Below, in pieces: positions 30,186 through 39,770 of a stretch of DNA of 64,000 bases. Every line of letters starts with the position of its first letter. The stretch's first letter is position 1. A program made the position numbers and the translations under genes. The notes below the pieces were generated by a model. The model was not told the origin of the DNA. It searched no databases and saw nothing but the letters and a program-made list of their open reading frames with translations. This DNA comes from Clostridia bacterium (GTDB lineage: Bacteria > Bacillota_A > Clostridia > Christensenellales > Aristaeellaceae), in the NCBI GenBank assembly GCA_017518705.1, contig JAFWUC010000056.1, positions 1-64,000 of the forward strand, written 5' to 3'.

Positions 30186-31484
30186 TTATTCGGCGTCCGC
30201 CTTGGGGGCGACGGCGTTGTCCTTGAGGAAGGATACCACTTTCTGCATGGTGGTCATGCTCTTAAAGTAGTTCAGCGTGCTTTCGCCCATGGTCTTTTTG
30301 TAGTCTTCCAGGCTCTTTTTGCGGCTCTCGGCGGCCTTGGCGATCTCCGCGTCTACTTCTTCGTCGGTGGCTTCGATGCCTTCGGCGTTCTTGATCGCCT
30401 CAAGCACCAGCTGGCCCTTCACCCTCTGGGTGGCCTGCTCTTTGTACATGCCGCGGATCTGCTCCTCGGTCTGGCCGGTGTACATGAGGTAGTCGGAGAG
30501 CTTGAGGCCCTGATAGGACAGGCGCATCTCCATGTCCTTCATCATGCTGTCGATCTCGCTGTTGATCATGGCTTCGGGGATGTCCACCTGGCACGCCTCA
30601 ACGGCCTTTTCGATCACGTCGTTCTCGAACTGGTTGTCGGCGCGGGTCTCGGCGTCCTTGACCAGCTTGGCCTTCACGTCGGCCTTGTACTCGTCCAGGG
30701 TGTCGAAGCTCAGGTCGTTGGCGAAGTCGTCGTTAAGCTCGGGGAGCTCCTTTTCCTTGATGGAGTTGATCTTGACCTTGAACACCACGGGATGGCCCGC
30801 CAGGCTCTTCTCGTGATAGTCCTCGGGGAAGGTGACGTTGACGTCCACGTCTTCGCCCACGCTGTGGCCGATCAGCTGCTCTTCGAAACCGGGGATGAAG
30901 GTGCCGCTGCCCAGCACGAGGTTCTGCTTCTCGGCGGTGCCGCCGGCGAACTGGTTGTCGCCGTCAAAGCCCGCGTAGTCGATGTTCACTTCGTCGTCCA
31001 GCTTGGCGGGGCGGTCGGTGACGTCGATGAACCTGGCGTTGCGCTCCCTCTGGCGCTCGATCTCGGCGGTGACGTCGTCGTCGGTCACTTCGGCCACGGT
31101 CTTCTCGGCCTCGACGCCCTTGTAGGCGCCCAGGGTGACGTCGGGCTTCACGAACACTTCGACGGAGAACTTGAGTTCCTTGCCCTGCTCCATCTGCTCC
31201 ACGTCCAGCTCGGGCCTGTCAACGGGCTCCAGCTTGTATTCGTCGATGGCGGCCTGGTACTCGGCGGGGAAGAGCTCGTCCAGCGCGTCCTCGTAGAACA
31301 CGCCCTTGCCGTAGTGCATCTCGATCACGTGGCGGGGAGCCTTGCCGCGGCGGAAGCCGGGGATGTTGATGCGGGATACGTTCTTTTTATAGGCGGCGGA
31401 TATGGCCGCGTCGAATTCCTCCGCGCTGATGACGAAGGACAGCTTTGCCTTGTTTGAGGACAGTTTTTCGTAAGTTGCGGACAT
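30186..31484 (-). CDS. tig: Trigger factor
   Basis: 432 residues, normal length. The N-terminal ribosome-binding domain has the signature [17 protein letters not shown] (the G-F-R-x-G-K-x-P motif). The FKBP-type PPIase domain covers about 150-245 ([15 protein letters not shown] ... [25 protein letters not shown]), then a long helical C-terminal chaperone domain. It binds nascent chains at the ribosome exit. It heads the tig-clpP-clpX operon and has its own promoter. Confidence 0.97.
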   Translation of the reverse strand: MSATYEKLSSNKAKLSFVISAEEFDAAISAAYKKNVSRINIPGFRRGKAPRHVIEMHYGKGVFYEDALDELFPAEYQAAIDEYKLEPVDRPELDVEQMEQGKELKFSVEVFVKPDVTLGAYKGVEAEKTVAEVTDDDVTAEIERQRERNARFIDVTDRPAKLDDEVNIDYAGFDGDNQFAGGTAEKQNLVLGSGTFIPGFEEQLIGHSVGEDVDVNVTFPEDYHEKSLAGHPVVFKVKINSIKEKELPELNDDFANDLSFDTLDEYKADVKAKLVKDAETRADNQFENDVIEKAVEACQVDIPEAMINSEIDSMMKDMEMRLSYQGLKLSDYLMYTGQTEEQIRGMYKEQATQRVKGQLVLEAIKNAEGIEATDEEVDAEIAKAAESRKKSLEDYKKTMGESTLNYFKSMTTMQKVVSFLKDNAVAPKADAE

Positions 31485-31519
31485 GGTGATTTCTCCTTTT
31501 ACATAACATATCAGCGTGT

Positions 31520-31549
31520 ATTATAACATACCGCCTGAGAAGTTGTCTT
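31520..31549 (-). promoter_or_regulatory. Promoter of tig
   Basis: Minus strand AAGACA (31544-31549), 18 bp, TATAAT (31520-31525). The -35 is weak. Confidence 0.55.
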
Positions 31550-31585
31550 TATAAGTAGGTAAATTCTTGGAGAGGGAGGGCATGC

Positions 31586-31612
31586 AAAAGCGCCGCCCCC
31601 GCCGGGCGGCGC
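31586..31612 (-). terminator. Terminator after khpA
   Basis: Minus strand GCGCCGCCC, loop ggcgg, GGGCGGCGC, TTTT (plus coordinates 31590-31598 and 31604-31612). Confidence 0.8.
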
Positions 31613-31631
31613 CTTTCGCGTCACGCTTCGA

Positions 31632-31865
31632 TCAGACGATCTCCACGAACACGGGCTTCTCGTTCTTGACGGTGGCGGCTTTGACTATGGCGCGGATGGA
31701 CTTCGCTATCCGGCCCTGCTTGCCTATCACCTTGCCCATGTCGTCGGCGTCCACGCGCAGCTCGATGACGATGTTCTCTTCGTTCTCGACTTCGCGCACG
31801 TCAACGGCGTCAGGCTTGTCAACCAGGCTTTGAGCCACAAACCTGACCAGTTCAACTGCGTTCAT
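31632..31865 (-). CDS. khpA: KH-domain RNA-binding protein KhpA
   Basis: 77 residues, family length. One KH domain with the GKVIGKQGRIAKSIRAIV loop (GxxG as GKQG). It pairs with KhpB/Jag in other Firmicutes and affects cell division and small-RNA binding. It starts 3 bp after rpsP, the normal position. Confidence 0.95.
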   Translation of the reverse strand: MNAVELVRFVAQSLVDKPDAVDVREVENEENIVIELRVDADDMGKVIGKQGRIAKSIRAIVKAATVKNEKPVFVEIV

Positions 31866-31868
31866 GAT

Positions 31869-32108
31869 TTACAGCAAACCGCTCTTCTTGAGCAGGGAGC
31901 GCACGGTGTCGGTGGGCTGGGCGCCGGTGGAGAGCCACTTCTTGGCCTTTTCCTCGTCAAACTTGATTACGGCGGGATCGCTTACGGGGTTGTAGTAGCC
32001 GATCTCTTCGATGAAGCGGCCGTCACGGGGGGTGCGGCTGTCGCTGACGACTACGCGGTAGAAGGGCTCCTTCTTCATGCCCATTCTCTTAAGACGGATC
32101 TTTACCAT
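31869..32108 (-). CDS. rpsP: Small ribosomal subunit protein bS16
   Basis: 79 residues, [25 protein letters not shown]..., the bS16 signature, with [17 protein letters not shown]. Lies between ffh and khpA as usual; rimM-trmD-rplS, often next, are absent here. Strong AGGAGGA precedes the start. Confidence 0.98.
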   Translation of the reverse strand: MVKIRLKRMGMKKEPFYRVVVSDSRTPRDGRFIEEIGYYNPVSDPAVIKFDEEKAKKWLSTGAQPTDTVRSLLKKSGLL

Positions 32109-32215
32109 GGTATTCCTCCTGAAAATAATAGCTGTATTTATGTGGAAAGCCTTAAAGGCGGTATCCCGATTGTGTGTTCGGCTGTGAAGCGCCGGTGCGG
32201 GGGGGAGGGGCGGTT

Positions 32216-33556
32216 TTATCTTAAGCCCTTCATCAGGCCGCGCAGGTTCTTGCCCTTGGAGTTCATGACCTGCTTCATCATGTCCCTCGCCTGCTCGAAC
32301 TGCTTTATCAGCAGGTTGACCTGCTGCACGGTGACGCCCGCGCCCTGGGCGATCCTTCTGCGGCGGGAGGCGTTTAAGATGTCGGGGTTCCGGCGCTCGG
32401 CGCGGGTCATGGCCAGTATGATGGCCTCGTTGCGGGCCTGTTCCTTGGCGACCTTGTCCTCGTCGATCTCCACGCTGTTAAGCTTTGCGCCCAGTCCGGG
32501 GATCATCTTGAGCAAGTCGCGCACGGAGCCCATTTTCTTTATCTGCTTGAGCTGGGAGAGGTAGTCTTCCAGGGTGAAGCGGTTGGCCTTAAGGCTCTTT
32601 TCCAGCTGCTCGGCGGCCTTTTCGTCCACCATTTCCTGGGCCTTGTCGATCAGGCTGAGCACGTCGCCCATGCCCAGTATGCGGCCCGCCATGCGGTCGG
32701 GGTGGAAGGGCTCGATGTCGGTCAGCTTTTCGCCGGTGCCGGAGAACTTGATGGGCTTGCCGGTGACGGCCTTTACGGAGATCGCCGCGCCGCCGCGGGT
32801 GTCGCCGTCCAGCTTGGTGAGGATCACGCCGTCTACGCCCAGTTCTTTGTTGAAGGTGTCGGCCACGGTCACGGCGTCCTGGCCGGTCATGGCGTCGACC
32901 ACCAGCAAGATCTCGGTGGGCTTTACGGCGACCTTTATGCTCTTAAGCTCGTCCATGAGCTTTTCGTCTATGTGCAGGCGGCCGGCAGTATCGATTATCA
33001 CGGTGTCGAAGCCGTAATACCTGGCCCGGTCCACCGCTTCCTTAGCGATCTGGACGGGGTCGCCCTGGCCTTTTTCAAAGACTTCCACGCCGGCCTGGCC
33101 GCCCACTATCTGCAGCTGGCGGATGGCGGCGGGACGGTACACGTCGCACGCGGCCAGCATGGGCTTTTTGCCTTCCTTGACCAGCATTTTGCCGATCTTG
33201 GCGCACATGGTGGTCTTGCCCGCGCCCTGCAGGCCGCACATCATGTATATGGTGGGCACGCTGGAGGAACGGGTGAGCTTCACGTTCTGGCCGCCCATGA
33301 GGGCAGTGAGCTCTTCGTTGACGATCTTTATTACCTGCTGGGCGGGGGTGAGGGACTCGAGTATCTCGCCGCCTACGGCGCGCTCGGTGACCTTTTTGGT
33401 GAAGTCCTTGACGATGGCGTAGTTTACGTCCGCCTCCAGCAGCGCCATGCGCACGTCGCGCATCGCTTCTTTTACGTCGGCTTCGGTGAGCTTGCCCCGG
33501 GAGGTAAGTTTCTTGAACGCTCCCTGTATTTTTTCCGCAAGACCTTCAAACGCCAT
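32216..33556 (-). CDS. ffh: Signal recognition particle protein Ffh
   Basis: 446 residues. N domain, G domain (G1 [36 protein letters not shown]), then the methionine-rich M domain (about 300-446; [15 protein letters not shown] ... [34 protein letters not shown]). It targets signal-peptide-bearing nascent chains with 4.5S RNA (not found in this window). ATG 33556 is chosen because GGGAGGTG stands 6 bases before it; a GTG three codons upstream is possible. Confidence 0.97.
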   Translation of the reverse strand: MAFEGLAEKIQGAFKKLTSRGKLTEADVKEAMRDVRMALLEADVNYAIVKDFTKKVTERAVGGEILESLTPAQQVIKIVNEELTALMGGQNVKLTRSSSVPTIYMMCGLQGAGKTTMCAKIGKMLVKEGKKPMLAACDVYRPAAIRQLQIVGGQAGVEVFEKGQGDPVQIAKEAVDRARYYGFDTVIIDTAGRLHIDEKLMDELKSIKVAVKPTEILLVVDAMTGQDAVTVADTFNKELGVDGVILTKLDGDTRGGAAISVKAVTGKPIKFSGTGEKLTDIEPFHPDRMAGRILGMGDVLSLIDKAQEMVDEKAAEQLEKSLKANRFTLEDYLSQLKQIKKMGSVRDLLKMIPGLGAKLNSVEIDEDKVAKEQARNEAIILAMTRAERRNPDILNASRRRRIAQGAGVTVQQVNLLIKQFEQARDMMKQVMNSKGKNLRGLMKGLR

Positions 33557-33593
33557 TCGTGTCACCTCCCGTCAAGGTATTTGACTTTATGCT

Positions 33594-33920
33594 TCAGTCC
33601 TCTTTGATCTGTTTAAGCGCTTCTTCCGCTTCGGCAAGCGCCTGCCGGGCGCTCTCGAGCCGGGATTCGCACAGGTTCAGGGCGGCTTTCATGCGCCTGA
33701 AGCGCTCCAGCAGGCCCAGCTTTTCCTCGTACTCGTTGAGCTGCCTTTCGCTGCGGAGGATCAGCTCGTGCACCGCTTGGCGGGAAACGCCCTGCTCCTG
33801 GGCGATCTCCATGAGGCTCATGTCCTCGTCCAGGTACATTTTAAGGGTGCTGAGCGCGTGGGGAGTGAGCAGGTTCCCGTAAAAGTCCATCAAAAGCCCG
33901 GTATTTACGCGTCTTTCCAT
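33594..33920 (-). CDS. ylxM: YlxM/p13-like putative DNA-binding protein
   Basis: 108 residues, family length. The sigma-70 region 4-like helix-turn-helix (LSTLKMYLDEDMSLMEIAQEQGVSRQAVHELILRSERQLNEYEEKLGLL) is followed by a coiled coil. YlxM is encoded before ffh in most Firmicutes and is thought to be a modulator of the SRP pathway. A full consensus promoter lies upstream, so ylxM-ffh-rpsP-khpA is one transcription unit. Confidence 0.93.
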   Translation of the reverse strand: MERRVNTGLLMDFYGNLLTPHALSTLKMYLDEDMSLMEIAQEQGVSRQAVHELILRSERQLNEYEEKLGLLERFRRMKAALNLCESRLESARQALAEAEEALKQIKED

Positions 33921-33944
33921 GTTCTCCCCCTTCGCAGCCTGCGT

Positions 33945-33973
33945 ATTATAGCAGAGGCGGACAGCCGTGTCAA
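33945..33973 (-). promoter_or_regulatory. Consensus promoter of ylxM-ffh-rpsP-khpA
   Basis: Minus strand TTGACA (33968-33973), 17 bp, TATAAT (33945-33950). Confidence 0.92.
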
Positions 33974-34020
33974 GTTAAATGTATTGACATAGTGCGGGAA
34001 AACGGGGGAAGCCGCGGCGC

Positions 34021-34055
34021 AAAAAAACGGGAGCCGCAGGGCAGCTCCCGTTTTC
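34021..34055 (-). terminator. Terminator after the GH4 gene
   Basis: ACGGGAGC (34027-34034) pairs with GCTCCCGT (34044-34051); on the minus strand a seven-T run follows. Confidence 0.88.
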
Positions 34056-34065
34056 GCAAAAGCGC

Positions 34066-35376
34066 TTATTCGTATTTTTCAAGCCAGTCGCCGTGGGCTT
34101 CGATCAGGGCGTCGCACAGCTTTACCGTGTCGTCCATGTCCAGTTCGCTGGAGGTGTGGGGATCCATCAGCGCGGCCTGGTAGATATAATCCTTTTTATG
34201 GGTCACCGCCGCCTCGATGGTCAGCAGCTGCACGTTTATGTTGCTGCGGTTCAGCGCCGCGCACTGCTCGGGCAGGTCGCCCACGAAGGTGGGAGTGACG
34301 CCGCTTGCGTCCACCATGCAGGGCACTTCCACGCAGGCGTTGCGGGGCAGGTTGGTGATAAGGCCGGTGTTCAGCACGTTGCCGCCGATCTTGTAGGGCT
34401 TGTTGGTGACCACCGCGTCCATTATGTAACTGGCATATTCCTTAGTGCGGGTGTGCTCGAGCACGTCCTTGGTCACCAGCTCCTCGCGCTGTTTTTCCCA
34501 CTTGGCGATCTGGTTCACACAGCGCCTGGGGTACTCGTCCAGGGGGATGTTGAATTTTTCGATGTTCTGGGGATACTTGTCCTTTATGAACCAGGGAGTG
34601 TACTCGCTGGAGTGTTCGGAGGACTCGGTCACATAGTAGCCGAAGCGGCGCATGAGCTCCAGGCGGACCATGTCGGAGTGCTTTTCCTTATTCTTTTCCA
34701 GGGCGCGGCGCTTGATCTCGGGGTACAGGTCCACGCCGTCTTTTTCTATCTCCAGCAGCCAGGCCTGGTGGTTTATGCCGGCGATCTTGGTCTTTATGGT
34801 GTCGTCATACTCCATGCCAAGTTCGCCCAGCAGCCCGGGAGCGCAGGACTGCACGCTGTGGCACAGGCCCACGGTCTGTACGCCCGTGTAGCGCTGCATG
34901 TAGCCGCTTAACATGGCCATGGGGTTGGTGTAGTTCAGAAACAGCACGTTCGGGGCGACTTCCTCCATGTCGCGGGCGAAGTCCCGCATCACGGGAATGG
35001 TCCTTAACGCCCTGAATATGCCGCCTATGCCCAGGGTGTCGGCGATGGTCTGCTTGAGGCCGAACTTCTTGGGGATCTCGAAGTCCGTGACGGTGCAGGG
35101 TTCGTAGCCGCCCACCTGTATGGCGTTCACGGCGAAATCCGCGCCTTCCAGGGCCGCCTTGCGGTTTTCGACGCCCAGATAGGTCCTGATCGTTGCGGGA
35201 TTGCCCAGCCAGTTGTTTATGGCTTTGAGCATGTTTTCGCTTTCCTCCAGGCGCTTGGCGTCGATGTCGTACAGCGCGATGTCGGAGTGGGCGAGGGAGG
35301 GGGTGAGCAGGCTGTCGCCCAGCACGTTTTTGGCGAACACGGTGGAACCCGCGCCCATGAATGTGATCTTCGGCAT
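34066..35376 (-). CDS. melA: Alpha-galactosidase, glycoside hydrolase family 4 (MelA type)
   Basis: 436 residues. The Rossmann N-terminus (KITFMGAGSTVFAKNVLGD) binds NAD; ALYDIDAKRLEES, IQVGGYEPCTVTDFEIPKKFGLKQTIADTLGIGGIFRALRTIP, LNYTNPMAM, the metal-site motif GLCHSVQ and INHQAW follow the MelA pattern closely. GH4 enzymes use an NAD-dependent oxidation/elimination mechanism with Mn. It is cytosolic, acting on imported galactosides such as melibiose or raffinose fragments. It diverges from a second GH gene, each with its own TTGACA promoter. The exact galactosidase/galacturonidase specificity is inference. Confidence 0.9.
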   Translation of the reverse strand: MPKITFMGAGSTVFAKNVLGDSLLTPSLAHSDIALYDIDAKRLEESENMLKAINNWLGNPATIRTYLGVENRKAALEGADFAVNAIQVGGYEPCTVTDFEIPKKFGLKQTIADTLGIGGIFRALRTIPVMRDFARDMEEVAPNVLFLNYTNPMAMLSGYMQRYTGVQTVGLCHSVQSCAPGLLGELGMEYDDTIKTKIAGINHQAWLLEIEKDGVDLYPEIKRRALEKNKEKHSDMVRLELMRRFGYYVTESSEHSSEYTPWFIKDKYPQNIEKFNIPLDEYPRRCVNQIAKWEKQREELVTKDVLEHTRTKEYASYIMDAVVTNKPYKIGGNVLNTGLITNLPRNACVEVPCMVDASGVTPTFVGDLPEQCAALNRSNINVQLLTIEAAVTHKKDYIYQAALMDPHTSSELDMDDTVKLCDALIEAHGDWLEKYE

Positions 35377-35416
35377 AAGCTTCCTCCAATGAAATAATGA
35401 GGTCTCCGCACGGGGT

Positions 35417-35446
35417 ATTCTATCCTCTGCGGGGGTGGATTGTCAA
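35417..35446 (-). promoter_or_regulatory. Promoter of the GH4 gene
   Basis: Minus strand TTGACA (35441-35446), 18 bp, TAGAAT (35417-35422). Confidence 0.8.
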
Positions 35447-35460
35447 GAAATATCGGTTTG

Positions 35461-35489
35461 TTGACACAAAGCGCCCGAGCCCGTAAAAT
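35461..35489 (+). promoter_or_regulatory. Promoter of the divergent GH gene
   Basis: TTGACA (35461-35466), 17 bp, TAAAAT (35484-35489). Confidence 0.8.
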
Positions 35490-35521
35490 AGAGGCATAAA
35501 CGCGATCCGGGGGCAGTAAAA

Positions 35522-37621
35522 ATGACCAAGGGCATAAGGGAACTGGAAATAAAGAACCGATACCTGCGCAAGCGGCCGGACCTGGTGCTGTTCGGGCCCG
35601 CGGGGGAACGCCTGTGGGCGGACGCCCTGATGCGCGTGCCCGGGTTCATGGGCTGCATAGACTTTATCCACAAAATGAACTTCCCGCTGCTGTTCACGGT
35701 AGGCATCCGGGGCAGCATCGACTGGGACATGCCCTCCGCCGACTGCCTGTGGCGGCCCTGGGAGGGAGAATTCGCGTACGAAGGCGCCGGCGTGCGCTTA
35801 AGCGAAAAAAAGACCATCTCCCGGGACGACGTCGCCCTGTCACTGCAGACGTGGGAAAACATGTCCGACCGGCCCGTTGTGCTGGAGCTTATGTTCGCCG
35901 GCGGGCCGGAACAGGGGAAGATATACCGTTTTCCCGCCTGCACCCACGGGCTTGATGTGATAATGGCCGGCCGGGCGGACAAAGGGTTTCCGGGATGGGA
36001 ATACGCGCTGAAACCCGGGGAGAAGCAGCAGTTCCTTTTCGCCGCCGCCGTGGGGGTGGTCGGTGAGGAAGAAAAACTGGCGCGCCGGCTGGAGGACGTG
36101 TTCGCCCTTCCGGCGGAAGAGGCGTATTCAAAGGCGGTGGCTTCCCAGACCGGGTGGTACGAGGGCCTGCCCGTATTCGAGTGCTCCGACCCCTTCATAC
36201 AGCGCTGCTTTTACTACAGGATGTACATACTGCGCTCGAACATGGCGAAGCCGGACGCGGGTTATCTTAAGCATCAGACGCTGTACGAGGGCAGGAGCCA
36301 CAGGGACGCCAAGATCCCCAATGCCCCCAGGGGCTGGGAGTTTTCAAGGCTCATCCCCCTGTCGGTGCCCCACGCGCTTAAGGACCTTATGTGGCTGGAC
36401 AAGCGGGAGGACTGCCGCCAGGCGTTTTTGTCGCTCGCGGACAGCGTGAACGAGTACGGCGCGTTCTCCGTGTGCGCGGCGGACGGGAAGGGCAAGGAGT
36501 ATACGAATTACGCCGCTTGGGCGCTGTACAATTACCACCTGGTCTACGGAGACATGGAGTTCATAAGGGAAGTCCTGCCCGCCTTCAAGCGGGACACGCT
36601 TAGCGTGTTCAGCCGCCACAAGGGGGAGAACGACAGCCTGCAGGTGTGCTATACCCACCAGCTGACGGGCAAGGAATACCAGCCCGGCTACTGGTATTTT
36701 TCCGGCTATCCCGACAAGGTGAAGGGTACGAAAGAGGGCTATACTCCGCTTAAGCGGGTAGACTCCAGCGTGTACATGTATTTGAACTGCCTGGGGCTCA
36801 AGAGCCTGTGCGAAAAGGCGGGGGACGGGGACGCCGCGGAGTTTTCCGGTATCGCGGAGGACATCAGGGCGCAGATCCTTGATAAGATGTGGGACAGCGG
36901 GGATGGCTGCTTTTACGACCTTCACTACCAGACGGACGAGAAGGCCCGGGTAAAGCACATCGTGTCCGTGTACCCCCTCTGGGCGGACATCACGGACGAA
37001 AGGCACCTGATCCAGCTGTATTGGCTGTTCAGCCCGGACAGCTTCCTGACGGGCAGCGGCTTTGCCTCCACCGCCAAAGACTGCCCCGTGTATTCTCCCT
37101 GCGGCGGTTGGAAAGGGGACTTTTTCAAGGGCAGGGACGGCTGCATGTGGAACGGCCCGTCCTGGCCGTACACCACCTGCATCGCGCTGGACGCGGCGGC
37201 GGCCCAAAGCAAAAAGCACGGGCATAAGTTCGACCTGATGTTCGGTGGGGTATTTAAGCAATACACCCTGCAGCACTTCCGGGGCGGGGACCCGGACCAG
37301 CCGTATCTCGTGGAGTTTTACGACGCCGAAACGGGGGAGCCGCTGAGCGACGAGGCGGACTACAGCCATTCGTATTACATCGACCTGGTGGTCAGGCACA
37401 TAGCGGGCATACAGCCCTGTGAGGGCGGGTTCCGCTTCAGGCCCGTGAACGCGGGGCTCGGATCCTTCAGCCTGAAGGGCATAAAGCTGCTGGGGCACAC
37501 GCTGGATGCGGAGTTTTCCGCCCGCGAAGGCTACGTTCTGAAAGTGGACGGGGAAGTGCGCGCAAGGCTTGGTAAAGGGGAATACGACGGCGGGTTCATT
37601 CCGCTGGAAACGGCCTGGTGA
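35522..37621 (+). CDS. Glycoside hydrolase with (alpha/alpha)6-barrel, GH63/MGH1-like
   Basis: 699 residues, no signal peptide. An N-terminal beta-rich half (about 1-215) precedes an (alpha/alpha)6 toroid (about 220-600), with FSRLIPLSVPHALKDLMWL, SSVYMYLNCLGLKSLCE and the clan-typical GCMWNGPSWPYTTCIALDAAA. A C-terminal beta domain follows (GGFRFRPVNAGLGSFSLKGIKLLG). This architecture occurs in GH63/MGH1-like and related alpha-glycosidases. The substrate is unknown; position opposite the alpha-galactosidase suggests oligosaccharide use. The start has only a weak ribosome site. Confidence 0.75.
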   Translation: MTKGIRELEIKNRYLRKRPDLVLFGPAGERLWADALMRVPGFMGCIDFIHKMNFPLLFTVGIRGSIDWDMPSADCLWRPWEGEFAYEGAGVRLSEKKTISRDDVALSLQTWENMSDRPVVLELMFAGGPEQGKIYRFPACTHGLDVIMAGRADKGFPGWEYALKPGEKQQFLFAAAVGVVGEEEKLARRLEDVFALPAEEAYSKAVASQTGWYEGLPVFECSDPFIQRCFYYRMYILRSNMAKPDAGYLKHQTLYEGRSHRDAKIPNAPRGWEFSRLIPLSVPHALKDLMWLDKREDCRQAFLSLADSVNEYGAFSVCAADGKGKEYTNYAAWALYNYHLVYGDMEFIREVLPAFKRDTLSVFSRHKGENDSLQVCYTHQLTGKEYQPGYWYFSGYPDKVKGTKEGYTPLKRVDSSVYMYLNCLGLKSLCEKAGDGDAAEFSGIAEDIRAQILDKMWDSGDGCFYDLHYQTDEKARVKHIVSVYPLWADITDERHLIQLYWLFSPDSFLTGSGFASTAKDCPVYSPCGGWKGDFFKGRDGCMWNGPSWPYTTCIALDAAAAQSKKHGHKFDLMFGGVFKQYTLQHFRGGDPDQPYLVEFYDAETGEPLSDEADYSHSYYIDLVVRHIAGIQPCEGGFRFRPVNAGLGSFSLKGIKLLGHTLDAEFSAREGYVLKVDGEVRARLGKGEYDGGFIPLETAW

Positions 37622-37634
37622 GGCGGACGCAAAC

Positions 37635-37663
37635 TTGACTTTTTGCGTCCGTGACGGTAGAAT
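37635..37663 (+). promoter_or_regulatory. Promoter of the permease gene, embedded in a hairpin
   Basis: TTGACT (37635-37640), 17 bp, TAGAAT (37658-37663). The -35 lies in the loop of GGACGCAAA (37625-37633) and TTTGCGTCC (37642-37650), which could also end the upstream transcript. Confidence 0.65.
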
Positions 37664-37780
37664 GTAAAAAGGGGACGTTCGGCAGTCCCCGCTTTCGCGC
37701 ATTTATGAGCGCGAGGCAAAAACAGATCCGGCCGCTAAGGCACATACGCCCGGCGCCCCGGGCGAAAACGGAGGAAACGC

Positions 37781-39049
37781 GTGAAAACACTCGCTCTGAT
37801 ACTGTTCGTTCTGATGTACGTGCTAATGATCGCCAAGCCCAAATACCGTCCGGCTTACGCCCTGACGCTGGCGGTCATCTTTCTGATTTCGGGCATACTG
37901 CCCGTAAAGCGCCTGCTTTCCACCATCAACTGGAACGTGCTGATGATGATAACGGGCACCATGATAATCGTCGATTATTTCATTTCGTCCCAGATGCCCA
38001 ACCGCCTGGCGGAGATACTTCTGGGCAAATCCAAAAACGTCATGTGGGTGACCATACTGATGTCGCTGTTTTCCGGCGCGATCTCCGCGTTCATAGACAA
38101 CGTGGCCACGGTGCTGATAGTCGCGCCCGTGGGACTGGCCATCTGCAAAAAGCTTAAGCTCAACCCGGTGGGGATGATCCTTTCCATCGCGGTGTCCTCG
38201 AACCTGCAGGGCGCCGCCACACTGGTGGGCGACACCACGTCCATAATGCTGGGCGACTACGCGGGCATGAACTTCATGGACTTCTTCTGGATGAAGGGCC
38301 GTCCGGGCATATTCTTTGCCGTTGAGCTGGGCGCCCTGGCCACCGTGCCCGTGATGATGATCCTGTTCAGGAAGGACAAAGAGCCGGTCTCCTCCTCCGA
38401 AAAGACGCCGGTCAGGGACTACCTGCCCACGTACATGCTGCTGCTGATGGTGCTGGCGCTCATAACCGCGTCCTTCATACCCGGCACGCCCGAAGTGATC
38501 AACGGCATCATATGCTGCTCGCTGGCGGTGGTCACGGTCATATTCGACATCATCCGCTCCGGGAAGGCGGACGGCGCGGCAAATGCTGTCAAGCACCTGG
38601 ACTTCGAGACGCTGGCGCTGCTGCTGGGCCTGTTCATAGTCATAGGCGGTCTGGGCACCGTGGGCATAATAGACGACTTTGCCGGGCTGATAGTCAAATA
38701 CGGCGGGAACAACGTGTTTTTGCTCTACACCATAGTGGTCTGGGGCTCGGTGCTGATTTCGGCGTTCGTTGACAACATCCCCTACGTAGCCACCATGCTG
38801 CCCGTACTGGCCGCGGTGACCTCCACGCTGGGTATACAGCCGTACCTGCTGTACTTCGGACTGTTGACCGGCGCCACCCTGGGCGGCAACATCACGCCCA
38901 TCGGCGCGTCCGCCAACATCGCCGCGGTTGGACTGCTGAAAAGGGAAGGCCACAAGGTCTCCTTCGGCGACTTCATGCGCATTGGCATCCCCTACACCTT
39001 TACCGCCGTTATGACGGGCTATCTGTACCTGTGGATCTTCTGGTCCTGA
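37781..39049 (+). CDS. ArsB/NhaD-type (ion transporter superfamily) permease
   Basis: 422 residues with about 11-12 membrane helices. Two inverted-repeat-like halves carry related motifs: SAFIDNVATVLIVAPV with SSNLQGAATLVGDTTS (first half) and SAFVDNIPYVATMLPV with GATLGGNITPIGASANIAAV (second half), the pattern of ArsB/NhaD/SLC13-like permeases. It could carry arsenite, Na/H or dicarboxylates; no arsenic genes are near. The start is GTG with GGAGGAAACGC upstream. Confidence 0.88.
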   Translation: MKTLALILFVLMYVLMIAKPKYRPAYALTLAVIFLISGILPVKRLLSTINWNVLMMITGTMIIVDYFISSQMPNRLAEILLGKSKNVMWVTILMSLFSGAISAFIDNVATVLIVAPVGLAICKKLKLNPVGMILSIAVSSNLQGAATLVGDTTSIMLGDYAGMNFMDFFWMKGRPGIFFAVELGALATVPVMMILFRKDKEPVSSSEKTPVRDYLPTYMLLLMVLALITASFIPGTPEVINGIICCSLAVVTVIFDIIRSGKADGAANAVKHLDFETLALLLGLFIVIGGLGTVGIIDDFAGLIVKYGGNNVFLLYTIVVWGSVLISAFVDNIPYVATMLPVLAAVTSTLGIQPYLLYFGLLTGATLGGNITPIGASANIAAVGLLKREGHKVSFGDFMRIGIPYTFTAVMTGYLYLWIFWS

Positions 39050-39118
39050 CGGGTAAAGGCGCCTTCTGAGCTATAAACACTTGACGGCCCCGGCGCGGCG
39101 GGTCCGAAAGGAGAAAAC

Positions 39119-39730
39119 ATGAGCGTAAATCTTATCAAAGGGCAGAAAATCGGCCTTACCGCCGATAAGGGCCTTAAAAAGATACTGGTGGGCCTGGGCT
39201 GGGACGCGGCGGAGCAGACGGGAAGCTTTCTTAAAAACCTGTTCATAGGGAAGCCGGCGCCCATAGACTACGACTGTTCATGCATACTGCTGGGAGCGGA
39301 CGGCAAGGTGATAAGCGACGAGCTGAGCCGGACGGCGGTTTATTTCAACAACCTTACTGACGCCTCTGGCGCGATCGTGCACCGGGGGGACAACCTGACC
39401 GGCGAAGGCGAGGGCGACGACGAGCAGATAACGGTGGACTTGAGCCGTGTGCCCGAAAACGTGGAGCGGCTGGTGTTCGCGGTGAACATATACAACGCCA
39501 ACGTGCGTGAGCAGCACTTCGGCATGATCAAAAACGCGTTCATCCGCCTGCAGGACATGGACAGCGGCGAAGAGATCTGCCGTTTCAGCCTGGCGGACGA
39601 CTATTCCGGTATGACGGGCATGATAATGGGCGAGATCTACCGCCAGGACGGCGAATGGAAGTTCAACGCCATAGGCCAGGGACTGCGCCAGGCGAGCCGC
39701 CTGGGCAGCATAGTGAACCTGTACAGGTGA
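39119..39730 (+). CDS. terD: TerD-family protein
   Basis: 203 residues. SVNLIKGQKIGLTADKGLKKILVGLGWD at the N-terminus, DYDCSCILLGADGKV, and the Ca-binding region IVHRGDNLTGEGEGDDEQITVDLSRVPENVERLVFAVNIYNA are the TerD signature. Proteins of this family bind calcium and take part in tellurite resistance or general envelope stress responses. It is a solitary TerD gene here; TelA lies 5 kb away. Confidence 0.92.
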   Translation: MSVNLIKGQKIGLTADKGLKKILVGLGWDAAEQTGSFLKNLFIGKPAPIDYDCSCILLGADGKVISDELSRTAVYFNNLTDASGAIVHRGDNLTGEGEGDDEQITVDLSRVPENVERLVFAVNIYNANVREQHFGMIKNAFIRLQDMDSGEEICRFSLADDYSGMTGMIMGEIYRQDGEWKFNAIGQGLRQASRLGSIVNLYR

Positions 39731-39770
39731 CAGGAAAGCCGCCCGCGCGGCCAGAAGTAACGAGGAGAAA